A DNA stretch of 11,057 bases from NCBI GenBank assembly GCA_910592205.1, contig CAJVPJ010001258.1, positions 1 through 11,057 of the forward strand. The letters run 5' to 3'. The notes beneath the pieces were generated by a model, which had not been told where the DNA came from, ran no database searches, and was given only the letters and a program-made list of their open reading frames with translations. Shown here piece by piece: positions 8,601-11,057 of this stretch; the first letter of the stretch is position 1; each line of letters starts with the position of its first letter. Position numbers and translations under genes: made by a program. The DNA comes from Paraglomus occultum (Eukaryota > Glomeromycota > Glomeromycetes > Paraglomerales > Paraglomeraceae).

Positions 8601-9093
8601 CATATGATAATTGTCATTGTGGTCTGTATGTGTTAACATAAATGGTTACTTACAATTAACGATTAAGTCAAGGAAGTTACTATTGACTGGTCATACCTTT
8701 ATATACACCTAAAAAGCAAATAATGTTGGGATGGTTATTTGCTTCGTTGTGGTTCTTCAGCTGAATGTAGGATTCAATGTAAACTATTATATTAGTCTAA
8801 TCTATTACAAAGCATAAATGTACACAAGTATAGCAGAAAGACTATATAGCAACCTCTCTGACCAACTGCTGGTGCAAATCTTCTTCATTATCTTCACGTT
8901 TCTTCGGAGACAACATCTTTAGCGCAACAGTCATGTTCTGCGTTTTGTCATTATGTTCTATCGTTGCTTTATACACCGATCCAATATGTGGCAAGTCTAA
9001 TTTTATGTCACTTTCCGCATAACAGTGTATTGATCCTTCTTGAATGCTTGCTTCTAACCATTCTTTGTACGAAGTATCAGACGTTTGAGACAT
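5611..9093 (-). CDS. TKL-type kinase (probable pseudokinase) fused to 23 TPR units
   Basis: Spliced model: exons 9093-8854, 8760-8697, 8623-8454 and 8373-5611, joining in phase to 1078 codons plus TGA. The ATG at 9093 has A at -3; the in-frame ATG at 9102 has a poorer context. Kinase features in order: N-terminal EWLEASIQEG segment; a shortened glycine loop IGSVYKA (37-43); VALK Lys59; alpha-C Glu80; NHPNIICFLGVYKD hinge approach (89-102); FELADGSL (111-118); HKNLSSSN (155-162) in place of HRDLxxxN; DFG at 174-176; YKDPL in place of APE (198-201 region); SDIFSLGVIFWE around Asp215; KRP near Arg277. Residues 297-1078 are 23 TPR units. The retained Lys, Glu and DFG could still allow nucleotide binding, but the missing catalytic Asp argues against normal phosphotransfer. 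TPRs bind protein partners, so a scaffold or signalling adaptor role is likely. Kinase-repeat genes are expanded in Glomeromycetes. The splice sites are inferred from sequence. Confidence 0.85.
5614..7959 (-). repeat. Array of 23 tetratricopeptide units (102-bp period)
   Basis: Starting at residue 297, the protein consists of 23 consecutive units of exactly 34 residues, running to the last codon with no insertion or deletion (782 residues). The consensus resembles NKSLEIEPNDAWALRERG followed by AVYLDLGQYDNSLNDL, matching the TPR pattern with its G, Y, A/S and P positions. Units 1-17 carry Trp after the EPND turn. Units 18-23 lack it and are more diverged, so the N-terminal block seems more recently duplicated or homogenised. 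The final unit loses the motif and ends in an Asn-rich tail encoded by an AAT run. Confidence 0.95.
8374..8453 (-). other. Intron 3 of the kinase-TPR gene (80 nt)
   Basis: The donor is TTG|GTATTT and the acceptor AATCTAG|TCATCT, phase 0. Splicing joins HKNL to SSSNILI and restores the exact spacing of the kinase catalytic loop, while the unspliced frame meets TAA shortly after the donor. CTGAC at 8396-8400, 22-26 nt before the acceptor, is a good branch-point match. Confidence 0.88.
8624..8696 (-). other. Intron 2 of the kinase-TPR gene (73 nt)
   Basis: The donor is AAAG|GTATGA and the acceptor CATACAG|ACCAC, phase 1. The split codon becomes GAC (Asp102) and the join reads LGVYKDHNDNYHMIFEL, the continuous subdomain IV-V sequence expected of this kinase type. 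Confidence 0.88.
8761..8853 (-). other. Intron 1 of the kinase-TPR gene (93 nt)
   Basis: The acceptor TACATTCAG|CTGAAG is clear and ACTAAT at about 8791-8796 is a good branch point. The donor is less certain: GAG|GTTGCT (weak consensus) keeps alpha-C Glu80 ten residues before HPNI, as in related kinases. The alternative in phase, TTG|GTCAGA, would remove that Glu. Without splicing, the frame stops at TAG three codons after the chosen donor. Confidence 0.7.
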
Positions 9094-9095
9094 TG

Positions 9096-9119
9096 TTAAC
9101 ATTGAATGCAAGCTTGCAT
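9096..9119 (-). promoter_or_regulatory. Upstream reading frame (7 codons) before the kinase start
   Basis: On the - strand an ATG at 9119 opens a seven-codon frame (MQACIQC) that stops at TAA 9098-9096, two nucleotides before the chosen main ATG at 9093. It overlaps the alternative in-frame ATG at 9102. If it lies in the mRNA it could lower translation or favour reinitiation at 9093. The transcription start is unknown, so this is conditional. Confidence 0.35.
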
Positions 9120-9886
9120 CGGCGGTGCTCTAAATGTAGTACGGACATCGTGTAACATATAACGTAGACAATTGGGAATATTTATTATCACATGCATACA
9201 TAATGGCCAGTAAATCGTAATCACGCAGCTAATCGCGTTTGCTTTATGAGATTTTAATTTTAAATTGTTAGATGGGATCGGTACTGTCATAAACTGTATA
9301 ATAAGACAATAAACTATTTAAAGTTTTTACCGCAGCAATTCTAATATATACAAACGTCGTCATTGTATCATAAATAATTATTATAAACACTGCACAGTAG
9401 GTCTATCCCGAAAATAACACTTTGCATTTGCACAGTTCCACCTTTGCTATTCAATATTAGCTAGTTTAGCTTATAGTTTTTACTTGAGATTAAACAATCT
9501 TACTCCGGGGATTGACTGCTACTCATTTGTGAGACAGGTTATCTTGCAAAAGCGTTATTATTTTCGTTTTTGAATACGTCAGAACATCTATCTCATGATT
9601 TCGACTAAAGTTTTCATGTTGTTAACAAACTGATTTAGTTATGTTTTATGCGACAAACTTGTCGACTATTTCACCAACTAAGATTATTTACAACTTTCAT
9701 AAACATAGATAAAATAAAGTACTAAAGCCGCAAATACCAGTCTGATTAAATAAAGTGGCTGCGGCTGTGCCATAACAGGTTACGTTGTTGTTATCATCGT
9801 CACTGTCTCTTGACTGTCAGCCAATGAAAAAATTTTCATACAGAACAATCCGCAATGATGTGTCACAGACTCACACCCTTATTGCG
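9120..9886. other. Divergent intergenic region between kinase and the right-hand promoter
   Basis: It should hold the - strand promoter of the kinase gene. TATA-like strings on that strand (TAATAAATATTC near 9176-9189, TTATATG near 9157-9163) are weak candidates 40-70 bp from the first ATG. Nothing else is recognised; the + strand promoter begins at 9887. Confidence 0.4.
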
Positions 9887-9893
9887 TATATAA
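9887..9893 (+). promoter_or_regulatory. TATA box of a possible + strand gene
   Basis: TATATAA stands 70 bp before an ATG with A at -3. It is followed by a pyrimidine-rich stretch (CTTCTCTCCTCTACACCC, about 9923-9940) of the kind found near fungal transcription starts. Spacing suggests initiation near 9915-9925. Confidence 0.45.
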
Positions 9894-9962
9894 CGACACG
9901 TAATCGAGTATAATTACACACGCTTCTCTCCTCTACACCCACCCTCAACGCCTCTCTTGATA

Positions 9963-9996
9963 ATGCGTGTCGCTTACAACAACTTTTTGTCTGAGC
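9963..9996 (+). CDS. Possible first coding exon of an incomplete or decayed gene
   Basis: The ATG at 9963 opens MRVAYNNFLSE plus one base, then a perfect fungal donor GTAAGT at 9997-10002. The TATA box, pyrimidine-rich leader and favourable ATG context make it look like a genuine 5' end. A possible acceptor at 10200-10201 (ATATAG) would continue in phase as LDYFYGLEEASLQTYLE and stop at 10252-10254, giving only 28 residues. Unspliced, it stops after 13 codons. Another frame in the same place (ATG 10214, AWKKPAFKRILNDVTAIGK) runs into the direct repeat at 10262. No known protein is recognised. It may be a gene truncated by repeat insertion, a gene with distant exons, or chance. Confidence 0.3.
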
Positions 9997-10261
9997 GTAA
10001 GTAGTAACGAAGGATTTTTGTATATTTAACTAAAGTGTAAACAAATAACTCGCACTTTTAAGTCGACTGCCGAAATCATTTTTGTTACTCTCTATACCTT
10101 TAGTAGCTGTTAAATAGGTTGTTTTGTAATTTTTTTCCTACCTCGCGCCGCCGGGACGCGATTGTTCGTACTAAAGTTCTGTTATTATCAAACAAATATA
10201 GTCGATTACTTTTATGGCTTGGAAGAAGCCAGCCTTCAAACGTATCTTGAATGACGTTACT

Positions 10262-10399
10262 GCAATAGGGAAGTAAACAAAGTTTATTTGTATATAGAGT
10301 GTATTAGGCATGCGTATAGTGGATACTGGCTTACGATTCTGTGAGGCGTGAAGATTGCGATTATCATGCGTTACAGATCAGTGGTAGGGGACGCCGATA
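10262..10399. repeat. Direct repeat, copy 1
   Basis: This 138-bp segment starting GCAATAGGGAAGTAAAC recurs in the same orientation at 10916 with about five substitutions and one 4-bp difference (an extra ATGC in copy 2). Flanking DNA on the left is unrelated between copies, so the left edge is sharp. It is an interspersed repeat, probably part of a longer mobile element that continues rightward. Confidence 0.9.
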
Positions 10400-10510
10400 A
10401 ACTGAGGGATTATTCCGCATGTATTTGGTTGAACCCGCAACTTGGCGATTGCGAATTGTCAAGTTCCACAGTCCAGTGATGCGTCGCTGGACCAAGCCAC
10501 TTCCCTCGCA
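10400..10510 (-). mobile_element. Possible tRNA-derived SINE head next to repeat copy 1
   Basis: Read on the - strand, TGGCTTGGTCCAGCG (10499-10485) resembles a pol III A box. GGGTTCAACC (10436-10427) resembles a B box, 73 nt from start to end, suiting a tRNA with a long variable arm. The 138-bp repeat body follows directly, giving a SINE-like length of roughly 240 bp. The B box lacks one base of the consensus, the anticodon stem does not pair, and no A-tail or target-site duplication is visible, so it is a tentative call. Confidence 0.3.
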
Positions 10511-10915
10511 CTTATTGCCTTGAGATGTATGAGGGCTTATGACCACTCATACTTCTCCAACTCAACAAAAATAGACAGTATAGTTTATAGTACTGCCATT
10601 GTTCTTGTTGAGCGATCAATTCATATTAATATTTGGTTTTTTTTAATCTCGAGACAATAAGGCAACACGCATTCGGGATTATGAATATCACATCGCAGAA
10701 GACTAGCCGCGGATTCTGGTTGGTGAGTTTATACAGCATGTATATTTTGTTTTATATGATAAGCTGTTAATTTTTCTATCTATATAAATATTAGGCACTA
10801 TGAATACCAATGGTATTACCACAGAAGTTAGCATGAATACAAGTTGTCAAAATAATAATTTCGTAAACTCAACTTTTTAGGTTGTGAGATGGCACATATT
10901 ATAAAAAACGATAAG
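10511..10915. other. Spacer between the two direct-repeat copies
   Basis: AT-rich DNA with a T-run near 10638-10645 and no protein-like frame. Small frames on either strand here show no domain. Confidence 0.45.
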
Positions 10916-11057
10916 GCAATAGGGAAGTAAACAAAGTTTATTTGTATATGGAGTGTATTAGGCATGCATGCGTATATTGAATGCTGGCTTACGATTCTGT
11001 GAGGCGTGAAGATTGCGATTATCATGCGTTACAGGTCAGTGGTAGGGGACGCCGATA
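10916..11057. repeat. Direct repeat, copy 2, cut by the window end
   Basis: The second copy of the repeat is 142 bp long here and still matches copy 1 at the last base of the window (ACGCCGATA). The true right boundary therefore lies outside. If the element is a SINE, the tRNA-like head should follow just beyond the edge. Confidence 0.9.

Noticed and set aside
10141-10165. Short GC-rich patch (CCTCGCGCCGCCGGGACGCG)
   Set aside because: It stands out from the AT-rich background but is too short, with no motif or gene association that I can support.
10214-10276. AWKKPAFKRILNDVTAIG, vaguely like the start of a PLP-dependent cysteine synthase (AIGNTPL region)
   Set aside because: The resemblance covers only a few residues, the next residues do not match, and a stop follows at once inside the repeat.
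10262-11057. Direct repeats as LTRs of a small LTR element
   Set aside because: The ends lack TG...CA, no convincing primer-binding site follows copy 1, and there is no polypurine tract before copy 2.

Overview
The window looks like AT-rich nuclear DNA of a fungus, most likely an early-diverging one such as an arbuscular-mycorrhizal Glomeromycete (Rhizophagus-like). Three observations support this. There is a tyrosine-kinase-like (TKL) protein kinase gene whose kinase domain is fused to a long repeat array, a gene style known to be expanded in those genomes. It has short GT-AG introns of 73-93 nt. A second gene encodes a protein with a signal peptide, a Kex2-type Lys-Arg site and a C-terminal four-cysteine module of a style seen in fungal secreted proteins. 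The assignment is an inference; no rRNA or marker gene is present.

Two genes are well supported. On the + strand, 946-1869 is an intronless gene for a 307-residue secreted protein: signal peptide, probable Kex2 site, a globular N-terminal module, a Lys/Pro/Asp heptad-repeat linker and a four-cysteine C-terminal module. It has a TATA box about 190 bp upstream. On the - strand, 9093 down to 5611 is a four-exon gene of 1078 codons. I assembled it by hand: three short introns interrupt the kinase domain, and one 2.76-kb terminal exon carries the end of the kinase and 23 tetratricopeptide units of exactly 34 residues. The kinase domain lacks several catalytic features (HKN for HRD, a shortened glycine-rich loop, no Glu in the APE position), so it is probably a pseudokinase or atypical kinase acting as a scaffold or receptor-proximal module.

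The rest is repeat-rich intergenic DNA. From left to right: a possible 143-bp MITE (260-402); a foldback-type element whose inverted arms are built from ~16-bp subrepeats (2141-2623); a small tandem repeat with nested inverted repeats (about 3418-3580); about 2 kb with nothing recognisable (3581-5528); a promoter plus a possible first coding exon on the + strand (9887-9996); and two copies of a ~140-bp direct repeat (10262-10399 and 10916 to the window end). The first copy has a degenerate tRNA-like A/B-box head beside it, so the repeat may be a SINE family.

Nothing shows that the two main genes work together: they lie about 3.7 kb apart on opposite strands. One is plausibly exported and the other is an intracellular signalling or scaffold protein.
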